Shown here piece by piece: positions 23,641 to 35,699 of a stretch of 64,000 nt of DNA; the first letter of the stretch is position 1; every line of letters starts with the position of its first letter. Made by a program: the position numbers and the translations under genes. Source of the stretch: Cymbidium sinense (lineage: Eukaryota > Streptophyta > Magnoliopsida > Asparagales > Orchidaceae); contig CM038214.1 of NCBI GenBank assembly GCA_021442155.1, positions 21,539,808 through 21,603,807 of the forward strand, read 5' to 3'. The notes beneath the pieces were generated by a model. It saw only the letters and a program-made list of their open reading frames with translations. It did not search any database and was not told where the DNA came from.

Positions 23641-26240
23641 TATACATGAATCATCATCTAATATGTGTCAAAGTCTCATTTAATTCAGTATACTAAGATC
23701 ATTTTTTATACATCTTAACCAAGTCTTTTTGGGTCTACCTCACCTTTCTTAACATAAGGAAAATCTAATGTAAATACTCTCTAATCATGACTAGGCGCTT
23801 TTGTGGCCAAACCATAGGCGACTCTCCTAATCTTATCTACCTGGAGCTACCCTTTGTCCACATACTCATTTTGCATTCTATCTCAGAGTAAAGCCACTCA
23901 TCCCTGAGCATCCTCATCTTGTAACACTTAACTTAGTCTTATGCCTCATTGGCCAACATTACCCTAAGTCATTGGTCTTACCACCATCTTATAAAATTTT
24001 CCCAGTTTAGTGGAACTTTTCTATCACATAATAGGCCAGATGCATTCCTCCACTTCAACCATCCAACTTGAATTCTACTAATAACATCTCCATCTATTTC
24101 ACCCATGAAAATGAGCCTAAATATATAAAACTTTTGATCACCTAAAGTCACAACACTATCACTAAAACCTCCTATATATTGGTGGATCTCCAATGACCTA
24201 CTCTAAGGAACTCTGAAGATACAGGTAATCACAGTGACTCTAGTATGCTGTGACTTGAATATAACCAATATTAACTCCTTTCTCAAACTAAGAACATCTC
24301 TTAACTTTATCATAGCTTTCTCTAAATCAATAAATATCATATGTAGATCCTTCTTACTTTCTCTGCTTCTCTATCAACCTCTTATCAAATGTATAGCATC
24401 CATAGTAGATCTTGGCATGAGAAACTATATCACATCATAACCTATGAATTACTCTCTCCCATAATGTATGGCACATTAACTTAATTCCTCTATAATTTGC
24501 ACTCTTGTGCATCACCTTTATTCTTAAATATAGGAACCAATAGACTCTTTCTCCACTTATCGGCATCTTTTTTAGTCTTTAAAATAACATTAAAAGATTT
24601 GTAATAAGAAATTCCTTCACCTAAACATTTCCACACATCTATTAGAATATTATCGGTCCTCTTGCTTTCTACATTTCATTTTCTTTAAAGCTTCACTAAC
24701 TTAGATTTACTAACTGATGAGAAATTCTCTATGTTTAAATATTAAGGTTTAAAATCAATCGTACTTTCAGATCCTTCATTGAAAGTTTATCAAAATATAT
24801 CATCCACCTATTTTCAATATCTTTTCTAAGAAAAGCACTTTATTATTTTCATCCTTTACCCCTCACTTGAACTATGTCTTTACTTCTCCTATCTCTTTAC
24901 TAACTTATACATCTTTTCACCTTCTTTGGTATTTAATCTATTGTATAAATCACTAAAAGCTAAATTTTTTGCATCATATATTGCTTTCTTAGAATCACTT
25001 CATATCTTTCCCAATTCTCAATTTTACATCTAAACCAAGTTTTATAACAATGCTTCTTATTTCTTATCTTTTCTTGCACCTCGACTCCACCACCAACTAT
25101 TCTTATTAAAAGAAGCTTTTCCTTTTGATTCTCCAAGCACATCTTTAGCAACTTGTTTAATTTCACTTGATATTTTTTTCCCACATAACATTAGCTTCCT
25201 TATGAACACCCCAAATTCTAATATCTTGTAGCTTGCTCTTAAAAATATTTTTATTTGTGTTCTTTAAGTGTCCCCATTAATCCTAGGATAATAATTTAGT
25301 TTATTTTTTCTCTTACAACCTTTCATCTTAAAATCTAAAACTAATAAAGATGTTGGGTACTTAAAATTTCACTTAGTAATACAATCTTTACAATTTAAAT
25401 GATCTATTTTTCTTATCAAAATAATCAATCTGTTTTACTAGATCCATTTTATAAGTAATAATATGTTCATCTCTTTTCTTAAGAAAAGTATTAGCAACTA
25501 CAAAATCATAAGCTAAAGAAAAATCTAATATAGTCTCACCTTCTTCATTAATCACTCCAAATCCATAACCACCATGAATACTTTTAAAATCTTCTACCAC
25601 TCTACATGTCCATTTAAATCTCCTCCAATAAATACTTTTCTTCAAGAGGTATCTTTTGTATTAATCCTCTAATTCATTCCAAAATTTTCTTTTTTGCTTA
25701 CCTCCAAACCTACTTGAGGAGCATAGACACTTATAACATTGATAATCTTAATATCAATAATAATCTTTAAAATATAATTCTATCTCCACATATTAATACT
25801 TATAACATTATCCTTCAAACTTTTATCTATAATCACACCTAAAGATTTCGATTATGACTTTTACCTAAATACCAAAGTTTAAAACCTAAACTATCAATCT
25901 CCTTGGCCTTCTCACCAACCCATTTAGTTTCTTGAACACATAAAATATTTATCTTTCTATGAACCATAATATCTATTAATTCCATTAATTTACCTAGAGT
26001 ACCTATATTCCAAGATCCTAACCTAATTCTAGTTTCATGGACTAACTTCTTTGCCCGGTCGGTCAAAATGTGGGAACCCTTGCTTATTTAACTGAGGCGT
26101 GATCATGGCTTATTTTTCCAATTCAAAATCTACATGTCTTAGGGATGCCCAGCATTAACACAATGATTTAAAGGATTCATGTCATGATTATTTGACAAAT
26201 TTTACCACTAAACTACTGCATAACCCTCCGCTTTTGCATT
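23640..26240 (-). mobile_element. RTE-type LINE remnant, minus strand
   Basis: A non-LTR retrotransposon lies on the minus strand, 5' end at the right. Near 25,840-26,066 the endonuclease start reads RIRLGSWNIGTLGKLMELID and INILCVQETKWVGEKAKEI, the WNIGT and QETKW signatures of plant RTE-clade elements. At 25,388-25,645 comes HGGYGFGVINEEGETILDF, also endonuclease. Near 24,960-25,184 lies a decayed stretch before the RT. The RT C-terminal part at 23,978-24,193 reads [20 protein letters not shown] with [12 protein letters not shown]. Many indels and stops. It is the only recognised element in the array running against the polarity of the others. Confidence 0.85.
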
Positions 26241-27028
26241 CGGACTTGGGTCCTAAATTAAAAAAATCTAAAAATAAAATAAATAAAAAACCTAAACCTA
26301 AATAAAATCTAAAAATAAAATAAAATGAAAACTAAACTAAAACCTAAACCTAAAATATAATAAAATAAAATTAAAATAATTAAAAACATAAACTAAACTA
26401 AAAAATAAAATAAACCTAAGAATAAAAACCTAAGGAAAATAAAAACTAAATGTAAAATAAAAATAAAATAAACCTATAATAAAATAAAATAAAAACTAAA
26501 TAAAAACCTAAACTTAAAAATAAACCTAAAAGTAAAACTTAAAAATAATAAAAAAACCTAAACCCTAAACTAAAAAAAAACATAAACTAAAAAACAAACT
26601 AATAAATAAATTAAACTTAAATAAAAAACCCCATTAATAAACTAGCTAAAAATAAACTAAACTAATAAAACTAATTAAAACTAAACTAAACCTAAACTAA
26701 TAACTAAAAATAAACTAATAAACTAACTAAATTAAACCCTAACAAATAACTAACTAATAATAACTAACAATTAAACCTAAATCCTAAACACTAATAATAA
26801 ACTACTATTAATAAACTAAATAAAATAAACTAATAATAACTAACTAAACTAAAGCTAATAAATAAACTAAACTAATAAACTAACTAAATAATAATAAATA
26901 ATAATAACTAACTAACTAAATTAATAAACTAAAACCTAACTAAACTGATAATAAATTAAAATAATAATAACTAAATAAATAACTAAAAACTAAACTAAAT
27001 AAATAACTAATAACTAACCTAATAACTA

Positions 27029-27067
<39 letters not shown>

Positions 27068-27419
27068 TAAAAACTAATAAATAAAACCTAAATAAATAAA
27101 TTAAACTTAATAATCATAAATAGACATAATAAACTATAATAATAATAAACTAATAACTAACTAAATTAATAAACTAATAACTAATAATACAAATTAAACT
27201 ACTAAACTAATAATAACTAAAAACACTAAATAATAATAATAAACTAAATAATATATATAAACTAAACTAAAAACTACACTAAACTATAAGTAATAAGTAA
27301 TAATAAACTAAATAAAAACTAACTAATAAAACTAATAATAAATAACTAATAATAACTAAACTAACTAAAATTAATAAACTAATAATAATAATAATAATAA
27401 TAATCATAATAACTAAAAC

Positions 27420-27458
<39 letters not shown>

Positions 27459-28930
27459 AACTAAATAAATTAAACACTAAACCCCTAAACATAAACTAAT
27501 AACTAATACAAATAACTAAACTAAAATAATAAATAATTAAACTAATAAAATAATAATAAAATATAACTAAAACTTATAAGTAATAATAAACTAAATTAAA
27601 CTAATAATAACTAACTAATAAAACCTAATAACTAAAACTAAAAAAAACTAAAACTAATAATTAATAAAATACTAATTAATAATAAATATAAACTAACTAA
27701 ATATTAATAAATAACATAAAATAAACTATACTAAATATAATAATAAATTAACTAAATTAACTAATAAAACTAAACTAATTAATAAACTAAACCCTAAAAT
27801 AATAAAACTAAAAAAACTAATAAACTAATAATAATAATATAATAAATAACTAAATAATTAATTAAAACTAACCCAAAACATACACTAATAAACCATTAAA
27901 AACTAACTAATAAATAAAATAATAATAACTAAACTAATAACTAAAACTAATAAAAAATAAACACAACTAAAAATAATAATAACTAATTAAATAAACTAAT
28001 AAATAAATAACTAAATAAATAAAACTAAACTAAATATATAAACCTAATAAATAAACTAATAATAATAATAATAAAACTAACTAACAATAACTAGACTAAT
28101 AAAAACTAATAATAACTAATAACTAACTAATTAAACTAATAAACTAATAATAATAAAACCAATAATTAACTAACTAATAAAATAATAAATAACTAAATAA
28201 CCCAAACTAAAATAAATAAACTAATAATAATAATAAAACTAATAATAATAATAAAAAAACTAATGTAAAATAAAACTAATAATAAACCCATGAACTAATA
28301 ATAATAATAATAAATAATAAAGACAGATAATAACTAATAAAAACTAAAAACCATAAACTAAACTAAAAAACTAATAATAATAAACTAATAAACCTAAACC
28401 CATAACTAAACTAATAAAATTAATAAACTAAACTAATAAACTAATAAATAAATTAACAAAACTAAACTAATAAAATTAAACCACTAACTAAAATTAGCTA
28501 AAACCTAAATAATAATAAAACCATAAACTAATAATAATAACAAACTAAATTAAATGAATAACTAACTAACTTAAAAACTAATAAACTAATAAATAAACTA
28601 ACATAAAAAACTAACTAATAAAACTAAACTAATTAATAAATAAACCTAAACCCTAATAAATAATAAACACTAAAACTAAACTAATAAACTTATAATAATA
28701 ACTATGAATAAATAATTAAAAAACTAACTAAACCCTAAACCTAAATAAAATAATGAACTAACTAATAAATATACATAATAAATAACCTAATAAAATAACT
28801 AACAATTAATATATACTAATAATAAAACACTTAACTAAAAATAATAATAATAACTAATAATAAACTAAATAAAACTAATAAATAAAATAACTAACTAAAT
28901 AACTAAACAAATAAACTAATAAAATAAATA

Positions 28931-28967
<37 letters not shown>

Positions 28968-29749
28968 TAATAACTAAACTAATAAAATAATAATAATAAT
29001 AATAATAATACAATAACAACTAAACTAATAAAATAATAAATAATAAAACTAATAATAAACTAAATAATAAATAACTAAATAACTGAACCCTAAATCCTAA
29101 CTAAATAAATAAAATAAATAATAATAAAACTAATAATAATAATAATAAACTAAAAAATACTAATTTAAAATGATACTAATAATATGCCAACCAAATAAAC
29201 TAATAATAATAATAAACAATAAATAACTAATAATAACTAATAAAAAACTAAACCATAAACTAAACTAAAAAAGTAATAATAATAAATGAATAAACCTAAA
29301 CTCATAATTAATGTAATAAAACTAATAAACTAATAAATAAACTAACAAAACTAAACAAATAAAACTAAATTGCTAACTAAAACTAACTAAAGCCTAAATA
29401 ATAATAAAACCATAAAGTAATAATAATAATTAACTAAATTAAATAAATAACTAACTAACTAATAATAACTAATAAACAAACTAAAATAAATTAAACCCTA
29501 ATGAACAAACTAACTACATAGACTAACTAAATAAACTAATAAACTAAACCTAAACCCCACTAAACTAACCTAAAATAATAATAACTAAAACTAAAACTAA
29601 TAAAACTAAACTAATAACCTAACCAAAACTAAATTAGCTAGACTAAACATAAAACTAATAATAAATAATAATAGCCTAAAAGTAATAAAACCTAATAATA
29701 ACTAATAAACACTAAACCTAAAACCTAAACCCTAAAATTAAACTTAACC
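26240..29749 (+). repeat. Telomere-like array, block 2, grading into CTAATAA/AAT repeats
   Basis: The first ~400 bp resemble the degenerate CCTAAA/TAAA of block 1. From about 26,600 the array changes to CTAATAA, CTAACTAA and pure AAT/TAA triplet runs (for example 27,036-27,062, 27,382-27,458, 28,935-28,965). Only isolated CCCTAAA units remain (near 26,733, 28,732 and 29,088). The last 50 bp return to CCTAAACCCTAAA before the LINE. No gene. The composition is almost purely A, T and C on the + strand, with very few G. Confidence 0.85.
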
Positions 29750-32700
29750 CTCTTATTGAGCAATTTTGGGATCCCTCGCATTCTTGGTAGTTTTTGAGTG
29801 CTTTCTCTCTTAGATTCTATAGATTGTCGATCTCGACTTGTTCTTATCACGATGTCGACTTCATCAAATCCATGGGGTAAATCCCATGTGCCGATTGATC
29901 TCACTAGGGAATCAAATTTTTTTGGGTAATCCTACCTCTAAATTACCTGTTGTTACTAAATCTTTCAAAGAGGCTTTAGCTGGTAAGAATTCCTCCTTTG
30001 AGCCTCCTTTGAATTTGCTTCATACAACTTTTAAAAGTACTCTAGCAATTATGATTTTAGATGAGGATATTGAAAGATTAGCTAAGCCTTTTGCTTTTTC
30101 TTTGCTCAAAAAGTTTTCATTTAAATGGCCAAAGATGGAAGATATTCGTTCTATTTTTCATAGCTTAAGTTTATCTGGTTCATTTTCTATTGGGCTGATT
30201 GATGCAAGGCATGTTCTAATTAAACTTTCTAAAGACCTTGACAATGAAAGAAGTTTTTTAGGCATTCTTACTATATTTTTAATTATCAAATGTGTATTCT
30301 GAATTGGCCGCCTATGTTTGATGTTAATGAAGAGTTACCTATTGTTCCCATTTGGATTTCTTTACCTAACCAGTTGATTCATCTATTTAATCATCAAACT
30401 CTTTATGCTATTGGGTCAATTTTTGGTTGGCCTTTGCAATTTCTAGACCATCTATTGCTACAATTCTTGTAGAGATTGATATTACTAAAAAATATCCGAA
30501 GGAAATTGGGTTGGGTTTGTAGAAATGCGATTATTTTCAAAAAGTTATTTTTGAGAGCATTCCCATTTTTTGTAATCATTGTAAGATTCATGGGCATGAA
30601 ATTTTCGAATGCTTTATTGCTCATCCCTCTCTTAGGAAGAAAATTAAGAATTCAATTGTTGAAAAAACTAATGATTCTCTCAAGTTGGATAAAAGAAAAT
30701 CTCCTTGTCAAAATTCTAATGTTTTGCAAAACCAGATTTTCAAATCTTCTAAAAAAGTTATACTATTAATGATTTGTCTAATGCAGAAGGTAATTTTGTT
30801 ATTTCTCAAAAAGTTTTAACTAATAATCATGCTCTAAGTGTTTCTTCTGATGATTCTATTAAAGGGAAGACTTTAGAGGTTGTGGTTAATTATTTTAATG
30901 GTTTGGATGTTGTGCATAAGTCCTTTCATGATGATGGTTTGAATATTATTGATGCTAACACTATTTCTTCCAATCAGTTGGATGTTGTTTCTCTTTCTCC
31001 TATGTTTTCTTTAGATCATGGGAAAGAGACTATTTCTTTTCCTTCTTCGATTGAGAATGGTGGTGAAAAGAATGTTCATATTTATGATATTTTAACTTCT
31101 GATCCTGACAATCTTGTTAATATTGGTGATCCTTCTTTTAAAGAAGTTAGATTTAGACACCTATGATAATTCTCTCATTATGAATAGTTCTGTTTCAATT
31201 CAAAATGATGGTTTCTCTATGGCTAGTAATTCTGTTCAAAATTTTGGTAATATGCTATGTGTTTCTACAGGATTTGAATCTTATTTTAATCCCTTACATG
31301 AAGATTGTACTAAAAATCTAGATTATGCTTCTCTTGCTTCTTTTATGAATGAAGATAGGGAGGATACTATTCAGATTTTGTTGGAAGGTGAAAATATTGA
31401 TAATTTTCTTCTTAATAAAGCTATTCATGCTCCTTCTTTCACTTTTGATTATGAAATGCATACTATTTCTGATTTTCCTTTATCTAATGTTATGGATGAT
31501 TTTGAATGAACTTATTTGGAATTGATAGCTTCTACTAATCCCCATGCCTTTTGTAACAATACTGATTCATTTTTGGATTGAAATTTTTTGGAGAAAGGGC
31601 ATGGTTATAAAACTATTTACAAGAAGAAAAAGAAAAAAAAGTGTTCAGATTTATGCCCCTCCTCACTTGCCAAGGTATACTCGTTCCAAAGCTTCTTGGA
31701 AATTATCTCTCTTGGCCTTAGGAGGTTTTTGCATTTGGCTAGTTTTTTCTCTGTTGGTTAGCTTTTGCTATGTGTTTTCTTGCTTGCTGGAGTATTGGCT
31801 TCTTAATTTCCTCCTTCCTGGTGTTCGGCTTCTGTTTGGGTTTTTTTGGTGCCCTTTGGTTGGTCTGTAGTCTTTCTATTATTTCCTTTCTTTGGTTGGT
31901 GCTTTTGCTCTCTTTGTTAGTGGTAGGTTAGGCTTTTTTTCCTTGGCATGTGGTTTGTCCATTAGTTGGTTGTTTCTCTAGCTATTTATTTTAGCATTTG
32001 CTAGCCTTCTTCTTTTTTTCTGTTGGTTGGTTTGGTTCTTTGCTCATTCCTAGGCTATTTTTCTTGGGTGCTTTGTGTGGCTATTATTGGTTGTTTTCCT
32101 TTATTTGGTTGGTGCTTTAGATTGTTGTTGTGGGCTTTATTGGCTTGGTGCCTTTATGGCTTTGGATTGGTGTTATTGTAGGCTATGTTGGCTTTGTCTT
32201 TGAGGGCTCTATTCTTTTTTTTTTGGGCTATGAGCTTCTTTTCTCCCTCTTTTTAAAAAGGTGTTCATATTTGGTTTTATCGGGATTGCCTTATGTTAAT
32301 TTTATTTTTGGTCTTCCTTAGCTTCACTTTTTCTTTGGTGGTGGCTATTATTATAGGTTTGTAATTTTCTTTGGCTGGGATGGCTAGGATGATATGATGG
32401 ATTATTTCCTTGATATTTTTAAGGCTGGTAACTTTTCCTATTTGTAACCCTTCTTTGAAGCTGGATACACTTAGGATTTATTTCCCCTCATTATTGTGAT
32501 TATCCTTCTTTCCTCATATCTGTGCCTTAGTTTTTTTTATCTTTATGTTTTTTTTGTTCTCCTTCTCGAGATTTCTTGTTGCGTGTTCTCTTTTGGTATT
32601 CTCTTCTTCTTCTTGAGGGAGCTAGAGTCTTATTATGGTCTCTTTTTCTTAGATGGTTGGAGTTGTCTCCCAGTGTGTTTCCTTTCTTATGGATCTTCAT

Positions 32701-32937
32701 CTCTTCGGAGGTTCTTTTGGAACTCCATGGATTCTTCCCATTTGTTGCCTTTTGCTTGGCTTTTTTAGTTGTCTTTTTTTTTCTATATTGCTCTTTGATG
32801 TATCAGTTGAGGGAATAAACTCTTTAGGATTCTCCTATAGCTCATTTGAGTAGTAGTTTTTTTCTTTTTGAGTTTAGTCTCTAATATGGTTTACTTGTAC
32901 CTATTTTTTTAGCAATAAATTCCATTTAGTTAAACAA
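29750..32937 (+). mobile_element. L1-type LINE, ORF1 plus 3' UTR only (half-LINE)
   Basis: Inserted between CCCTAAA-type repeats on both sides. A ~100-bp 5' leader is followed by ORF1 (29,852 to about 31,690) and then a T-rich 3' region with AATAAA at 32,914-32,919 and an A-rich end that runs into ACCCGTAAACCC. There is no endonuclease or reverse transcriptase. Its 3' end matches that of the complete LINE at 40,336-47,902: both carry TTTGAGTAGTAGTT, then a similar spacing to CAATAAA and ATTCC. It therefore looks like an internally deleted or naturally ORF2-less derivative of the same LINE lineage, which would need ORF2 protein in trans. Confidence 0.8.
29852..31690 (+). pseudogene. LINE ORF1 protein (DUF4283 and CCHC knuckle), frameshifted
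   Basis: ORF1 proteins of plant L1 LINEs bind the element RNA. The frame starts MSTSSNPWGKSHVPIDLTRE and then breaks. The main 154-codon piece (29,838-30,302) has IERLAKPFAFSLLKKFSFKW, then SFSIGLIDARHVLIKLSKDL (DUF4283). In other frames follow FDVNEELPIVPIWISLP and, at about 30,570-30,612, an intact zinc knuckle CNHCKIHGHEIFEC (C-X2-C-X4-H-X4-C). The C-terminal part (30,774-31,509, two overlapping frames) is Ser/Asn/Asp-rich and low in conserved features. The end, YTRSKASWK near 31,678-31,700, is basic. Only a few frameshifts separate long open pieces, so it may be younger than the Ty3 remnants. Confidence 0.8.
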
Positions 32938-33964
32938 AACCCGTAAACCCTAAACCCTAAACCCTAAACACCTAAACCCTAAACCCTAAACCCTAAACCT
33001 TAACCCAAAAACCCTAAAACCCTAAACACTAAACCCTAAACCAAAATATCCTAAAAACATAAACCTAAACTAAATAAAACCTAAAAATAAAATAAATAAA
33101 AAAAACCTAAACCTAAATAAAATAATAAAATAAAGTAAAAATCTAAACTAAAATCTAAACCTAAAACTAAAAATAAAATAAAAATAAAAATAAACTAAAA
33201 TAAAATAAATAAAAACCTAAATGAAATAAAAAATAAACTAAAGAATAAAAAACTTATAAAAAATTAAAAATAAGCATAAAATTAAAATAAAATAAAATAA
33301 AAACAAAATGAAAAACTAAACTTAAAAAATAAACCTAAAAATAGAACCTAAAAAAAACCTAAACCCTAAACTTAAAAAAATAAACCTAAACTAAATATAA
33401 AATAAACAAAATAAAATAAACCTAAACCTAAACTAAAATAAACTAAACTTAAATAAATAAAACCTAAACCTAAATTAAAAAATAAAATCTAAAAATAAAC
33501 CTAAAATAAAAACCTAATACCTAAACCTAAAAAAATAAAATAAAAACATAAACCTAAAAATAAAAATAAAAAATAAAACGTAAACCTAAAAAATAAACTA
33601 AAAATAAAACTCAACTAAAAGATAAACATAAACCTAAAAAAAAGTAAAATAAAAATACTAAACTAAAATAAATAAACTAAACTAAATAAACCAAAACCTA
33701 CCAATTTACTTAATTTTAAAAAAAATCCCTAAACCCTAAACCATAAACCTACAACACTAAACATACAACCCTAAACCTTAAAGCCTAAAAAACCCTAAAC
33801 CCTAAATCCTAAACCTTAAACCCTAAACCCTAAACCCTAAACCTTAACCCTAAACCCTAAACTGTAAAACCTAAATCTTAAACCCTAAACCCTAACCCTA
33901 AACCTAAACCCTAAAAGCATAAACCCTAAAACCCTAAACCCTAAACCCTAAAACCCTAAACCCC
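32938..33964 (+). repeat. Telomere-like array, block 3
   Basis: Starts with several good CCCTAAA units (32,941-33,050), passes into degenerate CCTAAA/TAAA sequence, then at about 33,701-33,720 shows the marker CCAATTTACTTAATTTTAAA, then returns to good CCCTAAA units up to the P0 retrocopy. This order (good units, degenerate tract, marker, good units) is repeated in other blocks. Confidence 0.9.
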
Positions 33965-34804
33965 AGTTGAGCTGAGTTTTACAAAAGGTGATCTTAAAGA
34001 AGTTAGTGAAGAGGTTACGAAATACAGAGTTGGTGCTCTTGCCCGTGTTGGTCTTGTTGCACCTATTGATGTTGTGGTTCCTCCATGAAACACTAGTCTG
34101 GATCCTTCATAGGCTTTTTTCTTCCAAGTTCTCAACATCCCAACTAAGATCAACAAGGGTACTGTTGAAATTATCACCCCGATCTAACTAAAAAATGCGA
34201 TAAGGTAGAATCCTTAGAGGTTGATGGGCCATCATACCGTGATGATGGTTTGGTGTTCAGTCGTGAGGTGCTTGACCTCACTTAAGGTGATCTCATTGAG
34301 AAGTTTTTGGCAGGCCTTTCAATGATCACATCTCTCTCACTAGCCCTCTCTTATACCACCCTTGCTGCAGCACCCCACATGTTCATCAACACTTACAAGA
34401 ATGTCCTCGCCATCGCGATTGCCACTGATTACACATACTCACAGGCTGAGATGGTTAAGGTGTATTTGAAGGATCCTAGTAAATTTGTTATGGCTGCTGT
34501 ACCTGATGCTTTTGCTACTCCTGCTACTCCTACTGCTGCTTGTGCTCCTATAATGAAAGAGAAGAAGGAAGAGCTTGCTAAGGAATTTGATGATGATATG
34601 GGTTTCAACTTGTTTGACTGAGCTTTGTTGGCCTTCTATAAAATCAAATTTTATTATCTCATGGAGTTAAATCATTTTATGAAACATTATTTTTGTGAAT
34701 TTTTTAATTAGATTTTATTTAATCCTATTTTATTAGTTAGACGATAATGTCTTATTTGATTTGGTAATTTCTTATTTATTATGAAATCATTTGAGTTAAA
34801 AAAA
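33965..34804 (+). pseudogene. RPP0: Processed, 5'-truncated copy of ribosomal protein P0 mRNA
   Basis: A retrocopy of the mRNA for the acidic stalk protein P0 of the 60S ribosomal subunit. Homology begins mid-protein with [34 protein letters not shown] and FFQVLNIPTKINKGTVEIIT, loses a short central segment, and resumes with DDGLVFSREVLDLT. The last 104 codons (34,307-34,621) are open and read [38 protein letters not shown] and the stalk tail [13 protein letters not shown] 3' UTR of about 175 bp ends in an A run that merges with ACCCTAAACC. No introns, a 5' truncation abutting CCCTAAACCCC and a poly(A)-like end fit LINE-mediated retrotransposition. Several stops occur in the first half. Confidence 0.9.
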
Positions 34805-34942
34805 CCCTAAACCATAAACCCTAACCATAAACCCTAAACTCTAAACCCCAAACCCTAAACCTAAACCTAAAGTAACTAAATAAATAAGAAAAAATAAACC
34901 TAAACTCTAAAACCTAATAAAATTAAACCTAAACCTTAGCTC
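34805..34942 (+). repeat. Telomere-like spacer between P0 and GRP copy 1
   Basis: About ten CCCTAAA-like units, then CCTAAAGTAACTAAATAAAT followed by AT-rich degenerate units. The AAAGTAACTAAATAAAT stretch recurs before other GRP copies. Confidence 0.85.
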
Positions 34943-35407
34943 TAAGAATGGGTAGAACCTTGATGACAAAAAAAAATCATCATCAACCGTGCTACCTACA
35001 TCCAAGGTGGAGGTGAAGGCGAGGCGGATTATCTGGTGGTGGGGATCTATACTAGTGATATGGAGGTGGTGGTTATGGAAGAGGGAAGAGCGACATAGGT
35101 TACAGTTGTTGTGGTGGCAAAGGGATAGATTGGGGATATGATGGTGGATCCCGCTACTTGAGAGGCCATGGTGGTTTTGATGAGAACTGGAGAAACTAAA
35201 GAATGACCAATCTGATCTACATCTTATGGAACTATGTCTTTACAATTGAGATGGTTCCAATTATCTAGGGTTTTTGATTTGCTCTATGCATACTCATTTT
35301 TGATCTATGTCGTTGCTTGTGTCTCAGAGAACTTGGTTTGTTATATTATTGATGAAATTGAAAAGAAGAAATGTTGAATTTGAATTTGTTCTCTCTTAAA
35401 AAAAACA
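34943..35407 (+). pseudogene. Glycine-rich RNA-binding protein retrocopy, copy 1
   Basis: A 5'-truncated cDNA-like copy of a plant glycine-rich RNA-binding protein (GRP7/8-type) mRNA. It starts at the end of the RRM domain (NG, TAG, NLDD, then NRATYIQG-like decayed sequence where other copies read KNITVNQAQ), passes through a Gly-rich region (GGGDLY, DMEVVVMEEG in other frames) and ends GRGYDGGSRYLRGHGGFDEN followed by WRN and a stop near 35,200. About 200 bp of 3' UTR follow, ending in an A run at 35,397-35,406. The RRM N-terminus is absent in all six copies, and all break at the same point, arguing for one original insertion. Confidence 0.85.
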
Positions 35408-35699
35408 AAAACCTTAAACCCTTAACTTAAAACCTAAACCCTAAACCCTAAAAATAAAAAAATAAAAAATAAAAAAATAAAAAATTCTAACCTTAAACCT
35501 TAAAGCCTAAAACTAACTATAAACCATAAACCCTAAATCCTAAACCTACAATGCAAAACCCAAAACCCTAAAACCTAAACCCCAAATCCAAAACCATAAA
35601 CCCTAAACCCTAAACCCTAAATCCAAAAAACCCTAACCCTAAACCCTAACCTATTGTAACTAGATAATTAAAAAAATAAATCTAAACCCTAAAACCTAT
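35408..35699 (+). repeat. Telomere-like spacer between GRP copies 1 and 2
   Basis: Mixture of CCCTAAA units, AAAATAAAAA tracts and, just before copy 2, TTGTAACTAGATAATTAAAAA, a variant of the shared AAGTAACTAAATAAATTAAAA flank. Confidence 0.85.

Noticed and set aside
20757..29749. CRISPR-like array of short regular repeats
   Set aside because: Units are degenerate telomeric heptamers without unique spacers, in a plant genome.
31544..32853. Several hydrophobic + strand frames looking like membrane proteins (also 46,068-47,224)
   Set aside because: They lie in T-rich 3' UTRs of the two LINEs; T-rich codons give Leu, Phe and Val and few stops. The last ~150 bp, including the polyadenylation signal, are shared between the two elements as UTR.
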